Shown here piece by piece: positions 34,232 through 42,374 of a DNA stretch of 64,000 bases. The notes under the pieces are model-generated. The model did no database searches. It was not told the origin of the DNA and saw only the letters and a program-made list of their open reading frames with translations. Both the position numbers and the translations under genes were made by a program. The DNA is taken from NCBI RefSeq assembly GCF_026004055.1, contig NZ_BPIJ01000002.1, forward strand, positions 963,862 to 1,027,861. Reading direction: 5' to 3'. How positions within the stretch are numbered: position 1 is the first letter of the stretch; each line of letters starts with the position of its first letter. The DNA is from Meiothermus sp. Lineage in GTDB: Bacteria; Deinococcota; Deinococci; Deinococcales; Thermaceae.

Positions 34232-35659
34232 TCACCGTGCTTTGAACCAGTCGGTCAGGCGGTTGTAGAGTTTTTTGAATCGCAGGTAGCCCGCTCGATA
34301 ATCTGCGCCGGAGGGGAGCGTATTTGCCGGCAAAGGGGAGGGGTTTTGGATGGGTATTTGCAGCGCCAGTGCACCCAGCATGGCCGCTCCCCGAGCCGAG
34401 GCCGAGCGCACCGGGTTTACTATCAAGGGTCGCTCGAGCACGTCGGCCAGCATTTGCTGCCAGAAAGGGTGGGCGGTTCCTCCGCCGGCCATGCGCAAGG
34501 GGGCATGGGGTGGGATGACCTCTCCCAAAGCCTCTAAGCCCTCCCGCAGGCTGAAGGCCACCCCTTCCAGGGCCGCGCGCATCAGGTGGCTCCGTTGGTG
34601 GTGCCGCCCCAGCCCGGCCCAGACCCCCCGGGCCAGGGGGTCGAGATGAGGGGTGCGTTCGCCGGTCAGGTAGGGCAGAAAAACCAGCCCTTCGCACCCC
34701 GCTGGGGCGGTCTGGGCCTCTTGGTAGGCCTGCTCCCAGCTCAGGCCCAGCAGGGCCCGCACCCACTCGAGCGCCAAGCCGGCGTTCTGCATGGCAGCCA
34801 TGGCGTACCACTGCCCCGGAAGAGCCGCTCGGTACAGGTGGGTGCGGAGGGTGGGGTCTACCTTTGGCTCGGCCAACAGCACGGTAATCTGGGCCCCGGT
34901 GCCCACCGTAAGCTGGGCTTCGCCCACTTGCAGACCGGAGCCCAGGAGGGCCGCGGCGGTATCGGCGGCACCGGCGGCTACCGGAATCCCCTCAAGCAGC
35001 CCTAGGTGCCGGGCGGCCTCCTGGTGCAGGGTTCCGGCAATCTGGCTCGAGGGTATCAGCGGAGGTAACAGGCCCGGGTGCAGTTCCAGGGCTTCGATAA
35101 CGTCCCAGGCCCAGCTGTCGGCCTGTAGGTCGTAAAGGAGCGTGCCGGAGGCGTCGGAGGGTTCGCTAGCAGCCTCCTTTGTAAGGCGGAGCCGGAGCCA
35201 GTCTTTGGGTTGGAGTGCCCAGCGAGCGGCTTGATATAGCTTCGGTTGGTGACGCTTGAGCCAGAGCAGGCTGGGAGCGGCCATGCCCACCACCGGCGGA
35301 TTGGCCAGCCGTTGCCGCTGTGCGGGGGAGAGTTTGTGAAGGGCCTCGAGTTCGGCTACTGCCCGCCCGTCGGCCCAGAGGATGGTGGGGTAGAGGGGTG
35401 TTCCGCGGGCGTCTGCCAGCACCACCCCGTGCATCTGGCCCGAGAGGCCGATGGCCCGAATCTCTGCGGCCCGTCGGTTCACTACAGCGCGAACCGCTCT
35501 GCCCACCGCCTGCCACCAGTCCAGCGGATCGGACTCGGCCCAGCCGGGCCTAGGTGCCTGAACCGAGTAGGCTTCGCTGGCCTCGGCCAGGATGGTGCCA
35601 TCGCTTTTGAGCAGCAAAGCCTTGCAGGAGCCCGTACCCAGGTCGATGCCCAGAAACAC
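34232..35659 (-). CDS. xylB: xylulokinase-like FGGY sugar kinase
   Basis: A 475-residue FGGY kinase. GIDLGTGSCKALLL (residues 4-17) is the ATP phosphate-binding motif. PRPGWAESDPLDWW and AIGLSGQMHGVVL are typical of xylulokinase; the C-terminal domain has MAGGGTAHPFWQQMLADVL. It probably makes xylulose-5-phosphate, though fructose or another ketose cannot be excluded. It is the last gene of the LacI-controlled transport operon, 45 bp after the ATPase gene. Start GTG 35659. Confidence 0.85.
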   Translation of the reverse strand: MFLGIDLGTGSCKALLLKSDGTILAEASEAYSVQAPRPGWAESDPLDWWQAVGRAVRAVVNRRAAEIRAIGLSGQMHGVVLADARGTPLYPTILWADGRAVAELEALHKLSPAQRQRLANPPVVGMAAPSLLWLKRHQPKLYQAARWALQPKDWLRLRLTKEAASEPSDASGTLLYDLQADSWAWDVIEALELHPGLLPPLIPSSQIAGTLHQEAARHLGLLEGIPVAAGAADTAAALLGSGLQVGEAQLTVGTGAQITVLLAEPKVDPTLRTHLYRAALPGQWYAMAAMQNAGLALEWVRALLGLSWEQAYQEAQTAPAGCEGLVFLPYLTGERTPHLDPLARGVWAGLGRHHQRSHLMRAALEGVAFSLREGLEALGEVIPPHAPLRMAGGGTAHPFWQQMLADVLERPLIVNPVRSASARGAAMLGALALQIPIQNPSPLPANTLPSGADYRAGYLRFKKLYNRLTDWFKAR

Positions 35660-35704
35660 AGTCCTAGCCCAATCCTGTAGCGGCCTGTTTACCGGCCCAG
35701 CGAC

Positions 35705-36550
35705 TCAAGCCAGCACCTCGGGGTCTAGCTCGGCGAGGCTTTTGGCCCCGGTCATCACCGCTACCGTGTCGGACATGCTGATTTTTTTGGGGTTGACCAC
35801 CGCAGCCCGTTTGCCCAGGCGCTGGATATGGATACGGTCGGCAATTTCAAAGACGTGCGGCATGTTGTGGCTGATGATGATGACCGGCAGGCCGCTGTCA
35901 CGTACCCGTCGGATCAGCTCGAGCACCATGTTGCCCTCTTTTACCCCCAGGGCGGCGGTGGGCTCGTCCATGATCACCACATGCCGGGCAAAAGCCGCGC
36001 TGCGGGCCACCGCCACCCCCTGCCGCTGGCCGCCCGAAAGGGTCTCGACGGCCTGGCTCATGGAGCGGATGCCGATCTTCAGGTCTTGCATGTCGGCGAT
36101 GGCTTCCTCGAGCATCTTCTTTTTGTCGATCCAGCGAATCAGACGGGCAAACCAGCCGGGGCGCAGAATCTCGCGCCCTAGAAAGAGGTTCTCGGCGATG
36201 GTCATGGCCGGGGCCACCGCCAGATCCTGGTAGACTGTCTCGATACCGTTTTTGCGGGCGTCAATCGGGCTTTTGAAGTGTACCCGCTGGCCGTCCAGAT
36301 AAATCTCGCCTGCGTCGGGGATGATGGCGCCCGAAAGGGCCTTGATTAGGGTAGACTTGCCCGCCCCGTTGTCGCCGATTACCGCCAGGATTTCCCCCTC
36401 GCGCAGCTCAAAGTCGGCCCCGTCCAGCGCGGTCACATGCCCGTAGCGCTTGACCAGGCCGCGGGCTTCCAGTACCAGCTTGGGCTTGGGAGTGGGCAAG
36501 GGTTCGGGGATCGGGTTGGTCTGGGTATTCTGTGCCGTATTCAATTCCAT
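35705..36550 (-). CDS. CUT2 sugar ABC transporter ATPase, FrcA-like
   Basis: A 281-residue protein with a single ABC domain, preceded by a 25-residue Pro-rich tail. Walker A GDNGAGKST, signature LSGGQRQGVAVARSAAF, Walker B VVIMDEPTAALG. Ribose- and xylose-type ATPases have two ABC domains; the single domain and sequence are like FrcA of the rhizobial fructose importer. Its Shine-Dalgarno (CGGAGGGG) lies inside the last codons of the permease gene. Confidence 0.88.
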   Translation of the reverse strand: MELNTAQNTQTNPIPEPLPTPKPKLVLEARGLVKRYGHVTALDGADFELREGEILAVIGDNGAGKSTLIKALSGAIIPDAGEIYLDGQRVHFKSPIDARKNGIETVYQDLAVAPAMTIAENLFLGREILRPGWFARLIRWIDKKKMLEEAIADMQDLKIGIRSMSQAVETLSGGQRQGVAVARSAAFARHVVIMDEPTAALGVKEGNMVLELIRRVRDSGLPVIIISHNMPHVFEIADRIHIQRLGKRAAVVNPKKISMSDTVAVMTGAKSLAELDPEVLA

Positions 36551-36551
36551 G

Positions 36552-37541
36552 CTAGCCCCTCCGTTTAGATACCTGGTCGGCCACCACGGCCAGAATCACC
36601 AGGATGCCGGTAATCAAGACCTGATAGACCGAGGAGACCCCCATCAGGGTCAGGCCGTTGCGGAAAACCCCCACAATAATGGCCCCCAGCAGGGTGCCCA
36701 GGATCATGCCCCGGCCTCCAAACAGGCTGGTGCCCCCCAGCACCACGGCGGTGATGGTCTCGAGGTTCTCGGTCTGGCCCGCGTTGGGGTCGGCCACGCT
36801 GGTACGCGAGATTAAGAGCCAGCCCGCAATGCCGTAGAAGAAGCCCGCAATGGTGTAGGTCAGCAGCAACACCCGCTGGGTAGGAATGCCCATCAGACGG
36901 GCGGCCTCGGGGTTGTTGCCCACCGCGTAGAGGTGGCGGCCCGGCGCGGTCTCGCTCAGGAAGAACCAGACCAGTAGGTAGAGCCCAATCACCAACACCA
37001 CTCCATAGGTAAAGACCGTTTCGCCGAGTCTAAAGGTATTACCCCAGAATAAGTGGGCCTCGGGCAGGTTGCTCACGGTCTGAGACCGAGAGTAGATCTG
37101 GGTCAGGGCAAAGGCGATGTTCATGGTGCCCAGCGTGACGATAAAGGGGGGCAGCTTGAAGCGGGTAATCAAAAAGCCGTTCAAAAAACCAAAAGCGGTA
37201 GTAACGGCCATTCCGCACAAAATGGCCAGCAGGGGAGGCATCCCTAACTCCACAGCAAACTTGGCCATCACCATGGTGCCCAGGGCCATCACAAAGCCCA
37301 CCGAGAGGTCAATTCCGGCGGTCAGGATAATCAGGGTCTGGCCGATGGCCAGCACCGCTACCACCGAGACCTGCTGCAAAATCAGGGAAAAGTTCTGCCC
37401 GGTGAAAAAACGTTCCGACTGCAGGCTAAAAAAAACCACCGCCAGCAAAAGGGCCACCAGCGGCCCCAAGATGGTCAGGCTGGGTAGCCGATCCACCAAA
37501 CTCTTGGCTGGGCGGGTTGTGCCGGACTGCTGTTCTGCCAT
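36552..37541 (-). CDS. CUT2 sugar ABC transporter permease, FrcC/RbsC-like
   Basis: A 329-residue protein with about ten hydrophobic segments and the permease signatures of the RbsC family: LTAGIDLSVGFVMALGTM, NGFLITRFKLPPFIVTLGTM, and ETITAVVLGGTSLFGGRGM. It forms the pore for sugar uptake. GAGGG precedes ATG 37541; the ATPase follows 1 bp after the stop. Confidence 0.92.
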   Translation of the reverse strand: MAEQQSGTTRPAKSLVDRLPSLTILGPLVALLLAVVFFSLQSERFFTGQNFSLILQQVSVVAVLAIGQTLIILTAGIDLSVGFVMALGTMVMAKFAVELGMPPLLAILCGMAVTTAFGFLNGFLITRFKLPPFIVTLGTMNIAFALTQIYSRSQTVSNLPEAHLFWGNTFRLGETVFTYGVVLVIGLYLLVWFFLSETAPGRHLYAVGNNPEAARLMGIPTQRVLLLTYTIAGFFYGIAGWLLISRTSVADPNAGQTENLETITAVVLGGTSLFGGRGMILGTLLGAIIVGVFRNGLTLMGVSSVYQVLITGILVILAVVADQVSKRRG

Positions 37542-37634
37542 GCGGCCCTCGCTGTTATAACCTCTTTTGTTTTACCCCTAATATTACCGTACAGGGCTAT
37601 TTTGCCAAGGTGGGGTTATACCATCCCGTAGGTT

Positions 37635-37665
37635 GTGGGGGGTGAGCTGTTGCTTCACCCCCCAC
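37635..37665. promoter_or_regulatory. stem-loop between binding-protein and permease genes
   Basis: A perfect 11-bp stem, GTGGGGGGTGA with TCACCCCCCAC, and a 9-nt loop. It lies 10 bp after the binding-protein stop (minus strand) and has no T-run. It probably protects the binding-protein mRNA 3' end and gives it higher yield than the permease. Confidence 0.7.
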
Positions 37666-37674
37666 CCAGGGCTT

Positions 37675-38679
37675 TTACTGACCCCAGCAGTTGTCCAAAC
37701 CGTACTTGACGTCTTTACTGGGTACACCAGGCATAGGAGTTTTGGCAATCAGCTCTACCCCGGTATCCACATAGCCGGAGGCTTTCTTGCCGGTCTTGGC
37801 ATACTCGACCCCGGCCTGAACCCCCATGGCTGCCATGCGCAAGGGGTACTGTTGGGAGGTGGCGGCAATGATGCCCTGATCTACATTGCGTACCCCCTCA
37901 CATCCCCCATCTACCGAAACGATGACGACGTTTTTCTCCTTGCCAGCCGCTTTCAGGGCCTGGTAAGCGCCGGCAGCAGCCGGTTCGTTGATGGTGTAGA
38001 CCAGGTTGATGTCGGGGTTCTTTTGCAGGCAGTTTTCCATGGCGGTCTGGCCCTTAGCCCGGTCGCCAAAGGTATCGGCCATGCAGACCACCTCGGCGGG
38101 TTTGGCCAGCTCGTTGCTCTCGGCCCCCAAGCTCTTGAGCCCAAATCCGGCCAGGAAACCGTTGTGGCGCTGGGCACCTACCGGGTGACCGGGGAACAGA
38201 TCGAGCGTGGCAATGACGGGTTTTTTGCCTTTTAGGGCAGCCGCTGCGTACTTACCAATCAGCACACCGGCCTGGTAGTTGTTGGTGGCAAACAGGGCGT
38301 CCACTGCGCTCACAGGGTCGGTGGGGCTGTCCAGAGCAATGACCTGCACGCCTGCGGCCTGGGCCTTTTTGATGGCAGGGATGATGGCCTTGGCATCGCT
38401 GGGCGTAATCAGGATGGTATTCACCCCTGCTGCTACCATGTTCTCGATGGCCGCAACCTGTCCGGCGTTGTCACCATCGGTTTTGCCGGCAGCGCTGATG
38501 AACTTTGCTCCCAGCTTCTGTGCTTCTTTTTGGGCGCCTTCCTTCATCTTCACGAAGAAGGGGTTGGACTCGGTTTTGGTAATCAGACCGATATACGGGG
38601 TTTTGTTCTGGGCCGTGACCAAACCCAGTACGGCTACCGCCAACACCAACAGACTTGTAACGCTTACAACTTTACGCAT
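37675..38679 (-). CDS. CUT2 sugar-binding protein, FrcB-like
   Basis: A 334-residue periplasmic-binding protein of the ribose/xylose type. Signal peptide MRKVVSVTSLLVLAVAVLGLVTA. PYIGLITKTESNPFFVKMKEGA begins the mature domain; VIALDSPTDPV and ATLDLFPGHPVGAQRHNG fit the FrcB group better than RbsB. Substrate probably fructose or xylose. GAGGTG precedes the ATG. A 15-bp palindrome lies in codons 4-9. Confidence 0.9.
   Translation of the reverse strand: MRKVVSVTSLLVLAVAVLGLVTAQNKTPYIGLITKTESNPFFVKMKEGAQKEAQKLGAKFISAAGKTDGDNAGQVAAIENMVAAGVNTILITPSDAKAIIPAIKKAQAAGVQVIALDSPTDPVSAVDALFATNNYQAGVLIGKYAAAALKGKKPVIATLDLFPGHPVGAQRHNGFLAGFGLKSLGAESNELAKPAEVVCMADTFGDRAKGQTAMENCLQKNPDINLVYTINEPAAAGAYQALKAAGKEKNVVIVSVDGGCEGVRNVDQGIIAATSQQYPLRMAAMGVQAGVEYAKTGKKASGYVDTGVELIAKTPMPGVPSKDVKYGLDNCWGQ
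38655..38669. promoter_or_regulatory. palindrome inside the binding-protein gene, cre-like
   Basis: TTGTAA-CGC-TTACAA is a perfect 15-bp palindrome with the CG centre of LacI-family operators (similar to Bacillus cre sites). It lies in codons 4-9 of the FrcB-like gene. It differs from the TGCAA operators upstream of the LacI gene, so it could serve the same regulator weakly, another one, or be chance. Confidence 0.4.
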
Positions 38680-38736
38680 AGCTACACCTCACAACCAACA
38701 CAAGAGCCTCGAGCCAGACGCCAACGCTTCTTTTTC

Positions 38737-39780
38737 TCAGGGATGCCTCCTCCTTTGCTTTTTGAGCCCGGTAAAACCGCCTGGTGGGGCGGTGGACTCT
38801 CGAACAATAAAACTCACGTCCAGCCGAATGCTGGTAGGTAGGGCTGGCTGGCCCCGGCTTAGCGAGCTCAAGAGGGTCTCGCAGGCCAGGAAACCCAGTT
38901 CGTAGGTGGGCTGGGCCACCACGGTCAGAGCGGGGTGCATGGTGGCGGCCCAACGGGAATCGTCGAAACCGACGATGGAAAGTTCCTGGGGAATTCGAAT
39001 ACCCAGCTCACGCACTGCCAGCACCGCGCCCACGGTCATCTCGTTGTTGCCTACAAACAGGGCAGTAGGGCGCTCCTCGGGCGGCAGGGTTAGCAAAGCT
39101 AGCGCTGCTTTGCGTCCATCCTCTTCGCGGTGGTTGCCTGGGAGCACCAGTTTTTCGCAGTAGGGAAGACCAGCTGCACGGAGGGCTTCGCGGTAGCCCT
39201 GATGGCGTTCGACGGCGGTGGAGATATCCAGCCGCCCCACAATCATGCCGATGCGCCGGTGGCCTAGCTCAATCAGGTGCTGGACGGCAGTGCGTGCTCC
39301 CCCCACGTTGTCCACCATCACGGTGCGAACACCGGGTGTTCCGCTGCTGCGATCGAGCTCCACGGTGGGCAGCTTGGGTACGAGCTTGAGATTTTCTTTG
39401 GCTTTGGGCGTTGGCACGATCAGCAGTCCTTGGGGCAGATGACCCCGTAGGGCGTTGAGAGCCCGTTGTTCCTTCTCGGGGTCTTCGTCGGTGTTGAAGA
39501 GGAAAACCGTGTAGCTGTGCTTCTCGGCGGCGTCCTGCACGCCTTTGGCCAGGGTGGCATGAAAGGGGTTGAGGATGTCGGTGATGATGAGACCCAGGGT
39601 GCGGCTGCTGCGCTGGCGCAGGCTACGAGCCAGCTGATTGGGCTGGTAGCCCAACTCCCGAGCAGCCTGAAGGATGCGCTCACGGGTGGCCTCGGCCACC
39701 ATCTCGGGACGCGACAACGCACGGGATACCGTGGAGGTCGAGACCTGGGCTACCTTGGCAACGTCGTCGAGACCGATCAT
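38737..39780 (-). CDS. LacI family transcriptional regulator
   Basis: About 347 residues. The N-terminal HTH and hinge are canonical: IGLDDVAKVAQVSTSTVSRAL (residues 2-22) and LGYQPNQLARSLRQR. The sugar-binding domain follows with GLIITDILNPFHATLAKG. It starts the transport/kinase operon on the minus strand and most likely represses it until the sugar is present. ATG 39780 is preferred; the in-frame extension to 39813 crosses an operator-like palindrome. An identical palindrome lies 103 bp further upstream. Confidence 0.92.
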   Translation of the reverse strand: MIGLDDVAKVAQVSTSTVSRALSRPEMVAEATRERILQAARELGYQPNQLARSLRQRSSRTLGLIITDILNPFHATLAKGVQDAAEKHSYTVFLFNTDEDPEKEQRALNALRGHLPQGLLIVPTPKAKENLKLVPKLPTVELDRSSGTPGVRTVMVDNVGGARTAVQHLIELGHRRIGMIVGRLDISTAVERHQGYREALRAAGLPYCEKLVLPGNHREEDGRKAALALLTLPPEERPTALFVGNNEMTVGAVLAVRELGIRIPQELSIVGFDDSRWAATMHPALTVVAQPTYELGFLACETLLSSLSRGQPALPTSIRLDVSFIVRESTAPPGGFTGLKKQRRRHP

Positions 39781-39784
39781 AGGA

Positions 39785-39798
39785 TGCAATCGTTTGCA
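39785..39798. promoter_or_regulatory. LacI-type operator, proximal copy
   Basis: TGCAATCGTTTGCA, inverted halves TGCAA/TTGCA around TCGT, 4 bp upstream of the regulator start codon. Identical to the copy at 39888-39901. Confidence 0.7.
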
Positions 39799-39887
39799 AA
39801 AAACCTCTACCACAAAGCAACTACTGACTCAGCTTACATTTGCTCCGTTTACTCCCATCAAGAAGCCTAGCTTTTGCGCACCTTTTC

Positions 39888-39901
39888 TGCAATCGTTTGC
39901 A
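39888..39901. promoter_or_regulatory. LacI-type operator, distal copy
   Basis: The same 14-mer TGCAATCGTTTGCA, with 103 bp centre-to-centre from the proximal copy, close to ten helical turns. It also lies about 60 bp upstream of the candidate structured RNA. Confidence 0.7.
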
Positions 39902-39963
39902 CTTTTTGATGGCTATTTTTATCACAGTTCTTTCTGGAATGCAATAGGTTTCATTGGGACACT

Positions 39964-40058
39964 CCGGGCAGCACTACCCGGGTTAGTTCAAGGGGCATGC
40001 ACCTGCGCGAAGCCTTGATGCAGATTCCTGACCCTCGGGCCCACGCGTGGGCCCTTTT
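39964..40058 (+). ncRNA. candidate structured RNA ending in an intrinsic terminator
   Basis: No gene is in this stretch, but it is dense in stems. CCGGG (39964-39968) can pair with CCCGG (39977-39981). GGGTTAG (39980-39986) can pair with CTGACCC (40028-40034), enclosing TCAAGG (39988-39993) with CCTTGA (40013-40018). The first and second stems share bases 39980-39981, so they exclude each other. GGGCCCA/TGGGCCC plus TTTT (40037-40058) then ends it. It does not match any riboswitch consensus I know. No clear promoter is seen. Confidence 0.45.
40037..40058 (+). terminator. rho-independent terminator
   Basis: GGGCCCACGCGTGGGCCC (stem of 7 bp, loop CGCG) is followed by TTTT. No protein gene ends in front of it on the plus strand. 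Confidence 0.8.
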
Positions 40059-40107
40059 GGTGGGAACCGGAGGGATCGCGATAGACCCGCTGGCCGGACA
40101 AAAGGCG

Positions 40108-40113
40108 TATAAT
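40108..40113 (+). promoter_or_regulatory. -10 box TATAAT of the membrane protein gene
   Basis: A perfect TATAAT, 10 nt before the ATG at 40124. An earlier in-frame ATG (40112) overlaps this box and is thus unlikely to be the start. No -35 consensus. Confidence 0.5.
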
Positions 40114-40123
40114 GGCGAGGTTA

Positions 40124-40825
40124 ATGAGGATTTTTGCGCTGCTTGGTTTGCTTTGGCTGGTCTGGCTTTGGGGATTGCAGAGCGATAGCTTTGTGCGCAG
40201 CCTGGCCGTGAGCCTGTCCAATTTTGTGGGTGCCTACGCACTCTGGCAAATTACCGCTCGCTCACCGGCCATTCTGCGGCGGGCCTTGGGGGGGCTGGCA
40301 GCAGGGATGCTTTTTCTGGGAGTGGGCGACCTGCTCTTCACCTACAACGTGGCCACCGGCATCAGCACTCAGGCGCTGCGCGAGGGCATCTACCTGGCGG
40401 GGGTAGCCCTTTTTCTGGCCATGGGAAGCCTGCTGCCTTTCAGCATGGAGCGCCAGGGGTTGTACCTGCTGGGGTTTGCCCGGCGGTTGGCGCTGGTGGC
40501 GGGGCTGGGTGGGGTGCTGCTGGCGGCCTTTACCACCCTGATCCGCCCCCTGAGCGTGGTCGAGCTGATTTATGCCGGGGCGGCCTTCTATTTGACGCTG
40601 CTTTTTGCCCAGCAAACCCCGGTGCTGGCCGGGGGGCGTATTGGGTGGTACCTGCAAGGGGTGGTGTGGGCGCTGGTGTTGGGCAGCCTGGCTCGAGTGG
40701 TTTACGTGCTGGGCGGTGCGCCCCCGGCACAGTGGTCTATTGTGGCTTATGACGTTCTGTGGATGCTGGCGATGAGTGTGTTGTTGCTAAGCATCCGTAA
40801 AAACCAGGCTCCCAAAAATCTCTAA
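40124..40825 (+). CDS. polytopic membrane protein of unknown function
   Basis: About 233 residues with seven or eight hydrophobic segments spread over the whole length and short loops. I do not recognise the family; it could be a sensor-type seven-helix protein without a signalling domain. The last 89 bp overlap the 3' end of the nnrDE gene on the other strand. Confidence 0.7.
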   Translation: MRIFALLGLLWLVWLWGLQSDSFVRSLAVSLSNFVGAYALWQITARSPAILRRALGGLAAGMLFLGVGDLLFTYNVATGISTQALREGIYLAGVALFLAMGSLLPFSMERQGLYLLGFARRLALVAGLGGVLLAAFTTLIRPLSVVELIYAGAAFYLTLLFAQQTPVLAGGRIGWYLQGVVWALVLGSLARVVYVLGGAPPAQWSIVAYDVLWMLAMSVLLLSIRKNQAPKNL

Positions 40826-42266
40826 CCAGGCCCATACGCAAGCGCTCTGCAGCTTTCGGGAGGGCCTCGGCGACCTCGTGTGCCAGTAACCCCACCCGGC
40901 CCTCGAGGTCACCCGCCAACCCATGCAGGTATACCCCCAAGCAAGCAGCGTCCCAGGCCGATAAACCTGCAGCCAGCAAGGCCGCAATTACCCCTGCTAA
41001 TACATCGCCCATTCCACCAGTAGCCATGCTGGGGTTGCCGGTGCTGTTGACGGCCAGCCGGGCCTCTGTTGCACCTGGCGGAGTCCAGGCCAGTACGGTG
41101 GGGCCTCCCTTGAGCACCACCACCAGACCCGGGTAACGCCGGGCCAGGCTTTGGGCGGCCTCGAGGGGCAACCGGCCGATCTGCTCGGCAGAGAGTCCCA
41201 GCAGCCGACCAGCCTCGCCGGGATGGGGGGTGATCACGGTGGGTAGGCCCGACCGGGCATAGGCTTGCAACACCTGCTCGTGCAGGGCGTCGGCGTCCAG
41301 GACGGTGGGACGAGCCAATCCCAAGGCTGCTAGAGCGGCCTCCGCCCCGCCTTCTCCGGCTCCCATCCCGACCGCCACCGCTTCGGCCCGGGCTCTTTGT
41401 AGGAGGGCGGTGTTCCACTCGAACAGGGGAAGCCGTACCGCTTCCAAAAGGGGCTGTACATCGCAGCCTTCGGGGTAAGCCACCGTGACCAGTCCAGCTC
41501 CGGTGCGGTAGGCCCCCAGGGCCGCCAGGCTTGGCGCACCCGTATAGCTCCGGTAACCCCCCACCACCAGTACCCGCCCTACCGAGCCTTTGTGCGCGTT
41601 GCCGGGGCGAACAGGGAGCAAGGGGCGCAGGGTCTTGTGACACAGCAGTTCCGGTAGCCGGGGGTTTTCCAGGGCTTTGGGGGGCATCCCGATCGAGTCG
41701 AGCAGAATGCGCCCGCACGCGGCCCGATGCGGATAAAACAGGTGCTCTTCTTTGAGGCCCGCCAAGGCTATGGTCAGATCGGCGCGAATGTGGGGCTCGT
41801 AGGGCAGTCCCGAAGGCAGATCTACCGCCACTACAGGCAGTCCGGATTGGTTGATTTGTTCGACCAGCTCAGCATAAAAACCTTCCAATGGCCCCCGCAA
41901 CCCGGTGCCAAACAAGGCATCCAGTATCACGGCGTGGGCCTCGGGTTTCCAGGCCGAAAGCGGTGCGATGTCCAGGCCGTGGGCCAGCAGCGCTTGCCGG
42001 GCGATGGCGGCATCCCCTTGCTGGCCATCGGCCGCGTACACCGCTACCTCGAGGCCCCAGTGATGCAGCCAGCGGGCGGCCACCAGGCCGTCCCCTCCGT
42101 TGTTGCCCTTTCCGCACAGCACCACAATTTTGCGTCCCGTAAAGTGCTGCAAGAGCTGTTTTGCGGTTTGTCTTCCGGCTGTATCCATCAGCAGAAGACT
42201 GGGATAACCCAGGTTTACCGCCTTCTGGTCGGCCTCGCGCATAGCTTGAGCGGTAAAAAGTCGCAT
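40737..42266 (-). CDS. nnrD/nnrE: bifunctional NAD(P)H-hydrate epimerase/ADP-dependent dehydratase
   Basis: A 509-residue fusion that repairs hydrated NAD(P)H. The N-terminal YjeF_N epimerase domain (about 1-205) has GKGNNGGDGLVAARWL and DALFGTGLRGP; the C-terminal dehydratase (about 215-475) has VVGGYRSYTGAPSLAALGAYRTGAGLV-type sequence, ITPHPGEAGRLLG and GNPSMATGGMGDVLAGV. The last ~33 residues go beyond the usual family end and overlap the membrane gene antisense. Start ATG 42266. Confidence 0.93.
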   Translation of the reverse strand: MRLFTAQAMREADQKAVNLGYPSLLLMDTAGRQTAKQLLQHFTGRKIVVLCGKGNNGGDGLVAARWLHHWGLEVAVYAADGQQGDAAIARQALLAHGLDIAPLSAWKPEAHAVILDALFGTGLRGPLEGFYAELVEQINQSGLPVVAVDLPSGLPYEPHIRADLTIALAGLKEEHLFYPHRAACGRILLDSIGMPPKALENPRLPELLCHKTLRPLLPVRPGNAHKGSVGRVLVVGGYRSYTGAPSLAALGAYRTGAGLVTVAYPEGCDVQPLLEAVRLPLFEWNTALLQRARAEAVAVGMGAGEGGAEAALAALGLARPTVLDADALHEQVLQAYARSGLPTVITPHPGEAGRLLGLSAEQIGRLPLEAAQSLARRYPGLVVVLKGGPTVLAWTPPGATEARLAVNSTGNPSMATGGMGDVLAGVIAALLAAGLSAWDAACLGVYLHGLAGDLEGRVGLLAHEVAEALPKAAERLRMGLVRDFWEPGFYGCLATTHSSPASTERHKPQ

Positions 42267-42362
42267 GGGAAACGGTCGAGCGTCAAGGATCAGGGGTCAA
42301 GAGCTTGGGTCTCTACGTCAAACCCGAACCTCGTCTATTCTATGAAGTTTGGGGCCTATGCG

Positions 42363-42368
42363 TACACT
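42363..42368 (+). promoter_or_regulatory. -10 box for leaderless sirtuin gene
   Basis: TACACT ends 6 nt before ATG 42375. No Shine-Dalgarno. Confidence 0.4.
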
Positions 42369-42374
42369 GGAAGC

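Noticed and set aside
39964..40058. 4.5S/SRP RNA, T-box or c-di-GMP riboswitch
   Set aside because: The SRP core (GGAAGGA...GCAG), the T-box GGUACCGCG and the c-di-GMP motifs are absent; only general secondary structure is seen.
41727..42374. In-frame N-terminal extension of the sirtuin
   Set aside because: It overlaps nnrDE antisense; the catalytic domain begins normally at 42375, directly after a -10 box.
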